Below the pieces are notes generated by a model, which had not been told where the DNA came from, did no database searches, and was given only the letters and a program-made list of their open reading frames with translations. Both the position numbers and the translations under genes were made by a program. From NCBI RefSeq assembly GCF_003350505.1, contig NZ_QQAY01000004.1, forward strand, positions 203,892 through 267,891: a DNA stretch of 64,000 nt, in the 5' to 3' direction. Shown here piece by piece: positions 53,803 to 63,101 of the stretch (its first letter is position 1; each line of letters starts with the position of its first letter). This DNA is from Falsibacillus pallidus. Its GTDB lineage: Bacteria; Bacillota; Bacilli; Bacillales; DSM-25281.

Positions 53803-54830
53803 TGTTAAAAGGGTATCGGATACTGGATTTTTCCTTTTATCTTCCGGGCCCATATGCTTCGAAAAGACTTGCTGAAATGGGGGCTGAAGTCATTAAAGTG
53901 GAGCCGCCTGAAGGAGATCCTGCCAGATCACTTGGGGGTGGCCATGTCTTCACTGCCAATAACCGCGGCAAAAAAAGCATCCAGGTTGATTTGAAAAACA
54001 AAGATGAAATAGAGAGATTAAAAGAATTGATTACAGGCACCGATGTCATACTGGAAAGCTTCCGTCCAGGAATCCTGGACCGATTTGGACTAGGGTATGA
54101 GTCAGTGAAAAGGATAAAGAAAGATATCATTTATTGCTCTTTGAGAGGATACAGCACGGTAAGTGAACGGAGGCATCAGGGAAGCCATGATTTGAATTAT
54201 CTGGCATTAAGCGGTCTTCTTTCACAAATGGCCGATTTAGAAAATGCCCCTATACATCCGACCCTAACATTAGCGGATCAGATTGGTGGAATAAAAGCTT
54301 CTGAATCGATTATTGCTGCACTCCTGCACAAAGAGCGGACCGGTGTGGGGGCAAACATTGAGGTCTCTATTTTAGATGCAGCGATTGACTTGATGAATAA
54401 TCATTTTCAATATTTCCATAACAGTAAAAGGGATAATGGAATTCCTGAATTAGATGGTTTGAATCCCAGATATGCGATCTATGAAACTCTTGATAATCGC
54501 CATATGGTTTTGGCTGCCTTAGAGGATAAGTTCTGGTCAAACTTCTGCAAAGGCATGAAATTGTCTTCTTTTGACCTTGCACAACGAGAAATGAAAGACA
54601 TATTTCGTATGAAAACATTTGAAGAATGGACAAGGTTTGGCATCCTCCACGATTGCTGCCTGACACCTGTCCTTTCCATAGAGGAGGTGTATTCGCAGCA
54701 AATTCAAAACTCAACGGATGCTGGCGGTATTACTTTATCATCATTGAACCCTTTTCCCAGTTTGGGGGAGCACAATGAATTATTACTGGGGGAATCATTT
54801 TTTCAGGAACAATTAAAAAAGGGGGAATAG
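53802..54830 (+). CDS. CoA-transferase family III, alpha-methylacyl-CoA racemase-like
   Basis: A 342 aa CaiB/BaiF-fold protein. The N-terminal GYRILDFSFYLPGPYASKRLAEMGAEVIKVEPPEGD is standard for the family. The motif SHDLNYLALSG, with Asp130, is the form found in alpha-methylacyl-CoA racemases (HDINYL) rather than CoA transferases. A racemase would epimerise 2-methyl-branched acyl-CoA so that the dehydrogenase can act. The ATG at 53802 overlaps the SDR stop by one base, with GGAGGA upstream. Confidence 0.82.
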   Translation: MLKGYRILDFSFYLPGPYASKRLAEMGAEVIKVEPPEGDPARSLGGGHVFTANNRGKKSIQVDLKNKDEIERLKELITGTDVILESFRPGILDRFGLGYESVKRIKKDIIYCSLRGYSTVSERRHQGSHDLNYLALSGLLSQMADLENAPIHPTLTLADQIGGIKASESIIAALLHKERTGVGANIEVSILDAAIDLMNNHFQYFHNSKRDNGIPELDGLNPRYAIYETLDNRHMVLAALEDKFWSNFCKGMKLSSFDLAQREMKDIFRMKTFEEWTRFGILHDCCLTPVLSIEEVYSQQIQNSTDAGGITLSSLNPFPSLGEHNELLLGESFFQEQLKKGE

Positions 54831-54836
54831 AATCAA

Positions 54837-56453
54837 ATGATGAATACGCCATTACTTCTTACTTCATTTATTCACCGAGCAGAAAAGTATTTTCCTCAAA
54901 AACAAATCATCTCAAGAACACTATCCGGCATACAGCGCTTTACTTATTCAGACTTTGTCAAAAGGACCAGGCGGCTTTCGAGTTCATTAGAGAAGATTGG
55001 CATGGAGCCTGGCATTAAAGTAGGGACATTTGCTTGGAATCATCACCAGCACTTGGAAGCCTATTTTGCCGTACCTTGCAGCGGTGCAGTCCTCCATATG
55101 GTCAATATTCGCTTGTCTCCCGAACATCTAGTCTATGTCATCAATCATGCAGAAGATAAAATCCTATTGATTGATGAAGATCTCGTACCTGTCATTGAAA
55201 AGGTCCGTGATCAATTGCATACAGTCGAAACATTCGTCATTATGTCTGATGAAAGATCTCTTCCCGAAACCACACTTTCTCCTGTCTACTCTTATGAAGA
55301 ACTGATTGAACAAGGTGATGAGAATTATGCCTTTAAAGAAGATTTAGATGAAAATTCTCCGGCAGGAATGTGCTATACATCTGCCACTACCGGTAATCCA
55401 AAAGGAGTCGTATATTCCCACAGGGGGATTTATCTCCATAGTATGGCTATAGGATTGGCAGATACACTTGCTCTTTCCGAACGGGATGTCACAATGCCTG
55501 TAGTCCCGATGTTCCACGCAAATGCATGGGGGCTTCCATTCGCCTCTGTATGGTTTGGAGCCACGCAGGTCCTACCTGGTCCAGGCATGACACCGGCAAT
55601 TATCGCAAAATTGATCCAGGATGAAAAAGTGACGTTTACAGCCGGAGTCCCTACAATTTGGCTTGGGCTTTTAAAGGAACTTGAAATGAACGACTATAAT
55701 ATTAGCAGTCTTCGTGCATTGATCTGTGGTGGTGCTGCAGCCCCAAAAAGTGTCATCAGGGCTTTTGAACAAACCCACAAAGTGCCTTTTATTCATGGAT
55801 ATGGGATGACTGAAACTAGTCCGGTAGCTACATTATCCACGATCACCAGCAGCATGGAGGGTGCAGTGGGGGAAGAATTGATTGATATCCGCGCCAAACA
55901 AGGGCTCGTTGTGCCAGGACTTGAAATTAAGGTCATCAATGAAAAGGGCGAGGTGCCTTGGGACGGAAATACAATGGGTGAATTGATTATCAGGGGGCCA
56001 TGGGTCGCGGATGAGTATTATCGCGATGAAAGGAGCAAGTCCACTTTCAAGGATGGCTGGCTTTATACCGGGGACATTGCAACAATCAATGAACAAGGGT
56101 GCATTAAGATTACAGATCGGACGAAAGATCTCATTAAAAGCGGGGGTGAATGGATTTCTTCAGTCGATCTTGAAAATGCACTTATGTCCCATGAAGGAGT
56201 ATTCGAAGCAGCCGTTATCGCTGTCCCTCATCCCAAATGGCAGGAACGGCCACTTGCATGTGTGGTATTGAAGGACGCCTATAAAGATTCAGTAAGCAAA
56301 CAAGAATTATTGGACTATCTTGCTCCCCAATTCGCCAAGTGGTGGATACCGGACGATCTTCTATTTATGCAGGAAATACCAAAAACTTCTGTAGGGAAGT
56401 TTTTGAAACGCGCGTTGAGGGAACGTCTTCAGGAACATTTCATAAACCTATAA
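54837..56453 (+). CDS. Fatty acid-CoA ligase, AMP-forming
   Basis: A 538 aa adenylating enzyme. The P-loop motif reads YTSATTGNPKGVVYS, then HGYGMTETSP, the TGDIAT hinge region and the C-terminal catalytic Lys in KTSVGKFLK. It resembles medium/long-chain acyl-CoA ligases of the AlkK type (VLHMVNIRLSPEHLVYVI). It should supply the operon's acyl-CoA. Seven nt separate it from the racemase gene. The ATG follows AAAGGGGGA; a second ATG is the next codon. Confidence 0.9.
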   Translation: MMNTPLLLTSFIHRAEKYFPQKQIISRTLSGIQRFTYSDFVKRTRRLSSSLEKIGMEPGIKVGTFAWNHHQHLEAYFAVPCSGAVLHMVNIRLSPEHLVYVINHAEDKILLIDEDLVPVIEKVRDQLHTVETFVIMSDERSLPETTLSPVYSYEELIEQGDENYAFKEDLDENSPAGMCYTSATTGNPKGVVYSHRGIYLHSMAIGLADTLALSERDVTMPVVPMFHANAWGLPFASVWFGATQVLPGPGMTPAIIAKLIQDEKVTFTAGVPTIWLGLLKELEMNDYNISSLRALICGGAAAPKSVIRAFEQTHKVPFIHGYGMTETSPVATLSTITSSMEGAVGEELIDIRAKQGLVVPGLEIKVINEKGEVPWDGNTMGELIIRGPWVADEYYRDERSKSTFKDGWLYTGDIATINEQGCIKITDRTKDLIKSGGEWISSVDLENALMSHEGVFEAAVIAVPHPKWQERPLACVVLKDAYKDSVSKQELLDYLAPQFAKWWIPDDLLFMQEIPKTSVGKFLKRALRERLQEHFINL

Positions 56454-56475
56454 ATTGAGATGGAGTGTGTTGAGA

Positions 56476-58041
56476 ATGTACGTAACCATAGGAAATGTCT
56501 TTGAACAATCAGTCAATCGATATCCCCATAAAGAAGCATTGGTCGATCTAACATTAAATAAACGATGGACCTTCCAACAATGGAATGAAGATGTCAACCG
56601 AACCGCGAATGCATTAATGGATAACGGAGTGCGAAAGGGGGACCGGGTATCGACATTTTTGTGCAATGGGAGCGAACTGGCCATTCTTTACTTTGCATGT
56701 GCAAAAATTGGAGCCATAGTGAACCCGATAAATTTCCGTTTGAAGACAGAAGAAGTTGCTTTCATATTAAATGATGCCAAACCAAAGATCCTTTTATTTG
56801 AGAAAAGTCTATCGCAGCAAGTCCATGGGCTGCATGAACAATTCCCGGAAACATTATTCTGGTCCATCCATGAGGAAACATTGCCCTATGCCCGCTGCTT
56901 CTGGGATTGCATTTCTGATAAACCGACAGTATTGGCGCCTCAAGAGGTTGCTGAAAATGATATCTATGCCATTATGTATACCAGCGGTACAACTGGAAGG
57001 CCAAAAGGGGTATTGCACAGACACCGGGATATGATTGAACAAAGTTTGACTTGCATCGCAGTAAAGCAGATCCGTCCAAAAGATATCGGTTTGGTTGCAG
57101 CTCCGATGTTTCACTGTGCAGAGCTGCATTGCTGCTTTCTTCCTCGAGTGCATGTCGGGGCCAAAAATGTCATCATTCATCACTTTGAACCGAAAGAAGT
57201 ACTTAAAACAATATCCGATGAAAAGATCTCTACATTTTTTGGGGCACCCACAATGTGGAATATGCTCCTTCAAGAAGATTTGTCCGAAACAGAATTATCT
57301 TCATTAAGGATCGGTTTATACGGAGCCGCACCAATGGCGCCCGTCCTTGTTACTGCAGTAAGGGAAAAGCTTGGGATAAACTTGATTCAAGCGTATGGCC
57401 AGACGGAGATGGGGCCAGCTGTCAGCTTCCTATTAGAAGATGAACAGATACACAAAGCAGGATCTGCCGGCAAGGCTTGCTATAATCATGAGATTCGTAT
57501 TGTTAAGCCAAATGAAGATGGACCTTCTGAGCCTGAGGACATTTTACCTGCTGGAGCAGTCGGGGAAATCATCGTAAGGGGTCCATCCATGATGGCTGGT
57601 TATTTCAATCGGGAGGAAGCCTCCGAAAAAGCTCTTTTTAAAGGTTGGTATCATACAGGAGACCTTGGCTATATGGATACAGACGGCTATTTGTTCATAG
57701 CTGATCGGGTGGATGACATGGTCATAAGCGGCGGAGAAAATATCTATCCGAGGGAAGTGGAAGATTTCCTGTTTGAACATGAAGGAGTCCTGGATGCTGC
57801 TGTCCTGGGTGCACCTCATGAGAAATGGGGGGAGGAGGTCGTTGCATTTATTGTAAAAAAAGAACCTTCCCTTACAGCAGAAATCCTTGATGCTTTTTGT
57901 AAAGGAAGTGCCAAGCTTGCAGATTATAAACGACCAAGGAAATATTATTTCGTCGACCAGCTGCCTCGGAATGCCAGTGGAAAAATTCAAAAGTTTTTAT
58001 TGAAGAGCAGCCTTAAAGAAATAGACACACCAGTCAATTGA
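56476..58041 (+). CDS. Second acyl-CoA ligase of the operon, AMP-forming
   Basis: A 521 aa adenylating enzyme with YTSGTTGRPKGVLHRH, AYGQTEMGP, YHTGDLGYMD and ISGGENIYPREVEDF, and catalytic Lys in ASGKIQKF. Its sequence differs clearly from the neighbouring ligase, so the two probably accept different acids. I start at the ATG at 56476 after GGAGTG; the earlier TTG at 56455 abuts the previous stop. It is the last gene before a GC-rich hairpin. Confidence 0.9.
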   Translation: MYVTIGNVFEQSVNRYPHKEALVDLTLNKRWTFQQWNEDVNRTANALMDNGVRKGDRVSTFLCNGSELAILYFACAKIGAIVNPINFRLKTEEVAFILNDAKPKILLFEKSLSQQVHGLHEQFPETLFWSIHEETLPYARCFWDCISDKPTVLAPQEVAENDIYAIMYTSGTTGRPKGVLHRHRDMIEQSLTCIAVKQIRPKDIGLVAAPMFHCAELHCCFLPRVHVGAKNVIIHHFEPKEVLKTISDEKISTFFGAPTMWNMLLQEDLSETELSSLRIGLYGAAPMAPVLVTAVREKLGINLIQAYGQTEMGPAVSFLLEDEQIHKAGSAGKACYNHEIRIVKPNEDGPSEPEDILPAGAVGEIIVRGPSMMAGYFNREEASEKALFKGWYHTGDLGYMDTDGYLFIADRVDDMVISGGENIYPREVEDFLFEHEGVLDAAVLGAPHEKWGEEVVAFIVKKEPSLTAEILDAFCKGSAKLADYKRPRKYYFVDQLPRNASGKIQKFLLKSSLKEIDTPVN

Positions 58042-58046
58042 TTTTT

Positions 58047-58086
58047 GATTGCCGGCATCTGAAAAAGTTTGATGCCGGTCAATTTC
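58047..58086 (+). terminator. Probable terminator of the acyl-CoA operon
   Basis: GCCGGCATC pairs with GATGCCGGT, with TTG/CAA extending the base, but only TTTCC follows, so termination may be partial. Confidence 0.6.
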
Positions 58087-58144
58087 CTTGATTCACAGCA
58101 AGACCATCAATTTGACTAATATACAAATACAAGGATGAAATAAA

Positions 58145-58945
58145 ATGATGAGAATTAAGCAGCATGATGAAATCATTCAAGCAGAAATGAAAGTCACTTT
58201 TGCCAAGCAATCTCTCTATGTCAATCTGTATTTAATCGACGGGATTTTAGTGGATACGGGTCCGTCGTCTAAGACGAATGAGTTGATTCCGGTACTGAAA
58301 AGCTGGGATTATGACCAAGTCATATTGACTCACTATCACGAAGACCATTCAGGATTGGCGCCATGGATACAAAAAAACAGGGAGGTGCCCATTTTTATTC
58401 ACGAGCAGGGCATTGAACTTTGTACTAAAAGAGCGAATCTCCCATTCTATCGCAAGGTTTTTTGGGGAGGTCGAAAGGCATTCATTCCCAAAATTTTACC
58501 GGAAAGGCTAAACGGAAGGAAATATGAATGGGAATTCATTCATTCGCCAGGGCATTCTCCTGACCATATTGCTCTTTATAATCAAGAAAACGGCTGGATG
58601 TTCGGAGGGGATTTATATGTTTTAGGGAAGCCCAAGAGCTTATTTGCATTTGAGGATGCTTCAATCTTAATGGGGTCCATACAAAAGGTATTGGAATATG
58701 ATTTTGAAACATATATTTGTTCCCATGCAGGAATCTTTAAGGATGGAAAGAAGATGCTCCAAAGAAAGCTGGATTATCTTGAAGAGGTGAAAGGAAAGGT
58801 TGAATTACTTCAAAAGAAGGGAAGTTCTCAAAGGGAAATCACCAAGACTTTGTTTCCTAAGAAGCATGCCCTGAATTATTTATCAATGTTCGAGAATTCC
58901 CCTTCCTACTTAGTGAGGTCCTTCTTTCAGCAAAATAATGAATAG
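58145..58945 (+). CDS. Metallo-beta-lactamase-fold hydrolase
   Basis: A 266 aa protein with the zinc motif LTHYHEDHSG (HxHxDH), a later SPGHSPDH His, MFGGDLYV with the bridging Asp and a final CSHAG His. These give a full two-metal site. The substrate is unknown; thioesters or lactones are possible from the context beside acyl-CoA genes, but that is inference. The start at 58145 (ATG ATG) follows AAGGATGA. Confidence 0.85.
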   Translation: MMRIKQHDEIIQAEMKVTFAKQSLYVNLYLIDGILVDTGPSSKTNELIPVLKSWDYDQVILTHYHEDHSGLAPWIQKNREVPIFIHEQGIELCTKRANLPFYRKVFWGGRKAFIPKILPERLNGRKYEWEFIHSPGHSPDHIALYNQENGWMFGGDLYVLGKPKSLFAFEDASILMGSIQKVLEYDFETYICSHAGIFKDGKKMLQRKLDYLEEVKGKVELLQKKGSSQREITKTLFPKKHALNYLSMFENSPSYLVRSFFQQNNE

Positions 58946-58959
58946 AGAGGAAAAAGAGT

Positions 58960-59577
58960 ATGAAAAAAGTGTATAAAGATTTTTTTCTTCATACAGAAAT
59001 AGCTATTTTGATGGTGATAACCATTAGTTTGATTGGTGCCTCTTTATGGAGAGGGTTAACCTTTTGGCATTTCTTGTTTTTTGCTGCTGGTTTAGTAGTA
59101 TTCATGTTCAGCGAATATTTGACCCATCGATTTGTTTTCCATTTGAAAGCGCCGAAACATCCCTTTCTTTTAAAATTATTAAAAAGGCTTCACTATGATC
59201 ATCACGTATATCCAAATGATCTTCATTTATTGTTTCTGCCGATTTGGTACAGCCTTCCGAGTATGGTTGCCTTATCTGCGATCTTCTATGGACTGCACAA
59301 TGAATGGTTTCATACATTCTCTTTTTCAGCTGGTCTGCTTTCTATGCTATTGATTTATGAATGGACTCACTATGTTGCTCATACACCGTTAAAACCTAAA
59401 ACCAAATTTGGAAAATGGCTGAAGAAAGTTCATATACTGCACCATTATAAAAACGAAAATTATTGGTTTGGGGTTTCCACTCCTTTTGTAGATGTTCTTT
59501 TTGGCACCTTAAAGGATGAAAAGGATGTTGAAATGAGTGGGACAGCACGTGATCTTGAGAAAAAAACAGTTTCGTAG
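58960..59577 (+). CDS. Fatty acid hydroxylase/sterol desaturase-family membrane protein
   Basis: A 205 aa protein with four membrane segments and the di-iron histidine clusters HRFVFH, HYDHH, HYVAH and HILHHYKNENYWFG. Enzymes of this family hydroxylate or desaturate lipids in the membrane. Fourteen nt separate it from the MBL-fold gene, so they form one unit. The ATG follows AGAGAGGAAA. It converges on citR with only 2 nt between stops. Confidence 0.87.
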   Translation: MKKVYKDFFLHTEIAILMVITISLIGASLWRGLTFWHFLFFAAGLVVFMFSEYLTHRFVFHLKAPKHPFLLKLLKRLHYDHHVYPNDLHLLFLPIWYSLPSMVALSAIFYGLHNEWFHTFSFSAGLLSMLLIYEWTHYVAHTPLKPKTKFGKWLKKVHILHHYKNENYWFGVSTPFVDVLFGTLKDEKDVEMSGTARDLEKKTVS

Positions 59578-59579
59578 TT

Positions 59580-60458
59580 TTATATTCTGAATTGGGAAAG
59601 AAATTCAAGGAATTTCTTTTCTTTTGTGTGTTCATATTTTCGGATTGCATATGTTTTCGCTGTGGGCATCGGGATGACAGGGCAAGGGACTTCTAAGAGT
59701 CTGCCTTCCATCAATTCCCTTCTGACAGTAGAAGATGGGAGGAAGGAGACTCCGAGACCTTCTGTAATGAAACGCTTTGTTACATGAACTTGTGAAACTG
59801 TCATGGTCCGGATTCCGGTTACTTTAGTACGGAGAGATCTTAAAAGAGAATCCCAATAATCCGGATGATTATGGGTCATCAGATGATGTGATGAAAGAAG
59901 TTCTACGGCATCCAATGGCGGTGCGGTCTCACTGTCTTTACCGTCATGGGGAACAACAAAAATGACAGGGTCTTCAAATAAAAGAGAGCAGGTTAAATCA
60001 GAATTTTGGACTTGCAGACAGCTTAATCCTAAATCTACTTCTCCATGCTCGACAGCAGATTCAATTCCTGCAGATTCCACAATTTTTACGCTTATCTCTA
60101 CTTCGGGATGAGATTTCATGAATTGCTTCAAAACGAATGGAAGAATAGTATCTGCGATTAATGGGGAAATGCCAAGCATTAAGGATTGAGAATAGCCTTG
60201 TTTGATGCGATGTACATTTGCAAGTCCGTTCTCATATTCTTTCAACAATGTTTTTGCAGAAGGAAGAAATTGTTTGCCTTCTTCTGTAAGAAGGATGTTC
60301 CTGCCTTTTCTTTGAAAAAGAGAACATCCTAATTCTTCTTCGAGCAATTTAATATGTATCGTGACAGAAGGTTGAGAAATGAATAATTCTTCCGCAGTTT
60401 TCCGGAAATTTTCATGTTTTGCGGCAGTTATGAATGTATGTATCCATTTGAAATCCAC
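59580..60458 (-). CDS. citR: LysR-family regulator CitR
   Basis: A 292 aa LysR-type regulator: N-terminal winged helix-turn-helix (FRKTAEELFISQPSVTIHIKLLEEELG) and a co-inducer domain. It matches remembered B. subtilis CitR closely (DFKWxHTF near the N-terminus; HNHPDYWD; KRFITEGLGVSFLPSSTV). It lies divergent to citA exactly as in B. subtilis, where CitR represses citA. The GTG start at 60458 follows GAGGGG on the minus strand. Confidence 0.9.
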   Translation of the reverse strand: MDFKWIHTFITAAKHENFRKTAEELFISQPSVTIHIKLLEEELGCSLFQRKGRNILLTEEGKQFLPSAKTLLKEYENGLANVHRIKQGYSQSLMLGISPLIADTILPFVLKQFMKSHPEVEISVKIVESAGIESAVEHGEVDLGLSCLQVQNSDLTCSLLFEDPVIFVVPHDGKDSETAPPLDAVELLSSHHLMTHNHPDYWDSLLRSLRTKVTGIRTMTVSQVHVTKRFITEGLGVSFLPSSTVRRELMEGRLLEVPCPVIPMPTAKTYAIRKYEHTKEKKFLEFLSQFRI

Positions 60459-60479
60459 TTTGAACAGCCCCTCTTAATC

Positions 60480-60496
60480 AATTAATCTTATTAATT
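60480..60496. promoter_or_regulatory. Candidate CitR operator between citR and citA
   Basis: AATTAATCTTATTAATT is a perfect palindrome (AATTAAT-CTT-ATTAATT) located centrally in the 115-nt divergent region, as expected for a LysR binding site. Confidence 0.5.
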
Positions 60497-60573
60497 AAAA
60501 AGTTAAAAAATATTTAATTTTTTTAAATCATTATACCATATATACTAAATTTAGAAGAAAGGGGAGATAAGGA

Positions 60574-61665
60574 ATGAATCAAGGTTTAAAAGGGATAGTG
60601 GCCGCACAGACGGCTATCAGTTATATTGACGGAAACAAAGGTCATTTGGTTTACAGGGGATTTGATGCAAAAAAAATTGCGCTTGAATTTTCTTTTGAGG
60701 AAGCGGCCTACCTGTTATGGTATGGGCAAAAACCAAATCAAGCCCAACTGGCAGATTTGGCCGATGCATTGAAAAGCCATCGTACTCTGCCTGGCTATTT
60801 AATGGATATTATCGACACCCTTCCCCAGGACATGGACTTAATGGGGGTCATCCGTACGGCTGTTTCAGCGCTCGGGGATGCCTCGTTTGAATGGATGCCA
60901 ACAACCGAGCAAGCCATTAAACTAACCGGTATCATTCCTTCCATCATTGCCTATAGAAAGCGAAAATTAGCCAATAAACCGTATGTTGCACCAAATGAGG
61001 AATTGAATCATGTAGCCAATTATTTATATATGCTGACAGGGGAAATGCCGCTTCCAGCTCATATCAGTGCACTTGAAACCTATATGATCCTTACATTGGA
61101 ACATGGGATGAACGCCTCGACATTTTCTGCCAGGGTAACGATTTCAACCGAATCAGACATGGCATCAGCAGTTACTTCTGCAATCGGCACGATGAAGGGC
61201 CCTCTTCATGGAGGAGCGCCATCAGGAGTCACTCAAATGTTGAATGATATTAAATCAGAGGAACGTGCAGAAAAATGGCTGAGGGAGAAAATTGAGAACG
61301 GAGAGCGTTTAATGGGCTTCGGGCATCGTGTCTATAAAACCACGGACCCGAGAGCAGAAGCATTGAGGGAAAAAGCCATGGAAGTTTCCGGACAGGATAA
61401 ATGGCTGGACCTGGCTTTGCATGTTGAAAAACTGGCCGCTAAACTGCTGGCAGAATATAAACCTGGAAGGAACTTATACGCGAATGTAGAATTTTATGCA
61501 GCGGCGGTCATGAGGGCGATCGATATGGATGACGCACTCTTTACACCGACATTTACTGCCAGCCGTGTTGTAGGCTGGTCGGCACATGTAATCGAACAGG
61601 CAGAACATAATACAATATTCCGCCCGAATTCAGAATACATCGGCCACCTTCCTGAATTTGAATAG
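60574..61665 (+). CDS. citA: Citrate synthase (minor type, CitA-like)
   Basis: A 363 aa citrate synthase condensing acetyl-CoA and oxaloacetate. The catalytic residues fall in [11 protein letters not shown] (first His), [14 protein letters not shown] (second His) and the C-terminal [11 protein letters not shown]rg segment, with the late Asp in DDALFTPTF. Size and context match B. subtilis CitA, encoded beside citR. The ATG follows AAAGGGGAGA. A perfect 13-bp terminator follows. Confidence 0.93.
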   Translation: MNQGLKGIVAAQTAISYIDGNKGHLVYRGFDAKKIALEFSFEEAAYLLWYGQKPNQAQLADLADALKSHRTLPGYLMDIIDTLPQDMDLMGVIRTAVSALGDASFEWMPTTEQAIKLTGIIPSIIAYRKRKLANKPYVAPNEELNHVANYLYMLTGEMPLPAHISALETYMILTLEHGMNASTFSARVTISTESDMASAVTSAIGTMKGPLHGGAPSGVTQMLNDIKSEERAEKWLREKIENGERLMGFGHRVYKTTDPRAEALREKAMEVSGQDKWLDLALHVEKLAAKLLAEYKPGRNLYANVEFYAAAVMRAIDMDDALFTPTFTASRVVGWSAHVIEQAEHNTIFRPNSEYIGHLPEFE

Positions 61666-61666
61666 T

Positions 61667-61700
61667 AAGAAAGCCGACTTTAATTAGTCGGCTTTCTTAA
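61667..61700 (+). terminator. Terminator of citA
   Basis: AAGAAAGCCGACT pairs perfectly with AGTCGGCTTTCTT (13 bp); part of the stem supplies T-rich sequence on either strand. Confidence 0.9.
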
Positions 61701-61777
61701 TGTGAATATTAATTCGATTGAAATTAATAATTATAAGGTCTATAATCAAGGAGAATAATAGGGATGGAGGGCTTTCG

Positions 61778-62944
61778 ATGAAACAAAAATTAATAGAATT
61801 GATAGATTCATACAAAAGTGATTTTTATGGAATAAGTGAATATATTTTTCAAAACCCTGAATTAGGTGATCAGGAATATAAGTCTTCAGCCAAACTAATG
61901 GAGTACTTGAAAAGTCATGGCTTTAATATAGAAGAGAATATAGTGGGAAGGCCCACGGCTTTTAAAGCCGAATTCGACAGCGGGAAGCCAGGGGCTGTCG
62001 TTGCATATTTATGCGAATACGACGCTCTTCCTGAGATCGGTCATGGGTGCGGGCATAACATGATTGGAACCATGAGCATGGCTGCTGGTATCATGTTAAG
62101 CAAGGTGGTTAACGAAACGGGAGGTAAGGTCATCGTACTTGGTACTCCGGCAGAAGAAACAAATGGAGCGAAAGTGCCTATGGCCGAACAAGGTATCTTT
62201 GATGGAATCGACGCCGCCATGATGGTGCATCCGTCTGGACTTTCATACAAAAGCGGAAATTCATTGGCGATGGATGCTATCCAATTTGAATACCATGGCA
62301 AGACTTCTCATGCTGCAGCATCACCGGAAAAAGGCATCAATGCATTAGATGCCGTTCTCATGCTATTCAATGGGATCAATGCCATGCGTCAGCAGGTCAG
62401 ACAAGATGTGAGAATGCATGGCATCATTAAAGATGGGGGAGTTGCAGCCAATGTAATTCCTGATTATGCATGTGCGCAATTTTATTTCAGGGCAAAGGAC
62501 AGGGAATATCTGAATGAGATTGTTGAAAGGGTCAAAAATATCGCTAAAGGTGCAGAAAGCATGACGGGTGCAAAGCTTGAAATCAGCAATTATGAATTAA
62601 GCTACGATGATATGATCACCAATCAGCAGCTTTCAGAGGCTTTTACAAAAAATATGGAATTAGCTGGTGCGGAGGATGTACAGCCTGCAAGCAAAAACCT
62701 TGGTTCCTTGGACATGGGAAATGTAAGCCACGTTGTGCCTGCCATACATCCCTATATTGGATTAGGTAAAGCGGATTTAATCGGGCATACGAGGGAGTTG
62801 GCGGATTTAACAGTTTCCGAGCAAGGAAGAAAAGCATTGATTCAAGGAACTACGGCCCTTGCACTGACTGGATACGACCTTCTTTCGGATGACAGCTTGC
62901 TAAAAGAAGTGAAAGAAGAGTTCAATAATAGTGTACATGCTTAA
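61778..62944 (+). CDS. M20 family amidohydrolase/peptidase (AbgB-like)
   Basis: A 388 aa zinc hydrolase. CEYDALPEIGHGCGHN holds the first metal ligands, GTPAEETNG the catalytic Glu pair, and GKTSHAAASPEKGINALDA belongs to the dimerisation domain. The pattern is that of M20D/AbgB-type enzymes that cleave acyl-amino acids or p-aminobenzoyl-glutamate; substrate unknown. I start at the ATG at 61778 after GGAGGG; the longer frame from 61718 runs through the promoter region. Confidence 0.88.
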   Translation: MKQKLIELIDSYKSDFYGISEYIFQNPELGDQEYKSSAKLMEYLKSHGFNIEENIVGRPTAFKAEFDSGKPGAVVAYLCEYDALPEIGHGCGHNMIGTMSMAAGIMLSKVVNETGGKVIVLGTPAEETNGAKVPMAEQGIFDGIDAAMMVHPSGLSYKSGNSLAMDAIQFEYHGKTSHAAASPEKGINALDAVLMLFNGINAMRQQVRQDVRMHGIIKDGGVAANVIPDYACAQFYFRAKDREYLNEIVERVKNIAKGAESMTGAKLEISNYELSYDDMITNQQLSEAFTKNMELAGAEDVQPASKNLGSLDMGNVSHVVPAIHPYIGLGKADLIGHTRELADLTVSEQGRKALIQGTTALALTGYDLLSDDSLLKEVKEEFNNSVHA

Positions 62945-62960
62945 TTGGTATAATCATTGG

Positions 62961-62989
62961 AAAACCCACATCTTATCTGTGGGTTTTTT
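62961..62989 (+). terminator. Terminator of the M20 gene
   Basis: AACCCACA pairs with TGTGGGTT, followed by TTTT. Confidence 0.9.
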
Positions 62990-63101
62990 CGAGCTGTAAA
63001 ACGCATAGGCAGACAACAATTGATTTTCATATTTATTATTTCAAAAATATAGAGTAGTATTTCTAGTAGACTATTAAAGGAAAATTACTGGAGGATACAG
63101 C

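Noticed and set aside
47575..59577. Horizontally acquired island for the acyl-CoA cluster
   Set aside because: Base composition and codon use look like those of the flanks, and no integrase, tRNA or boundary repeat is seen.
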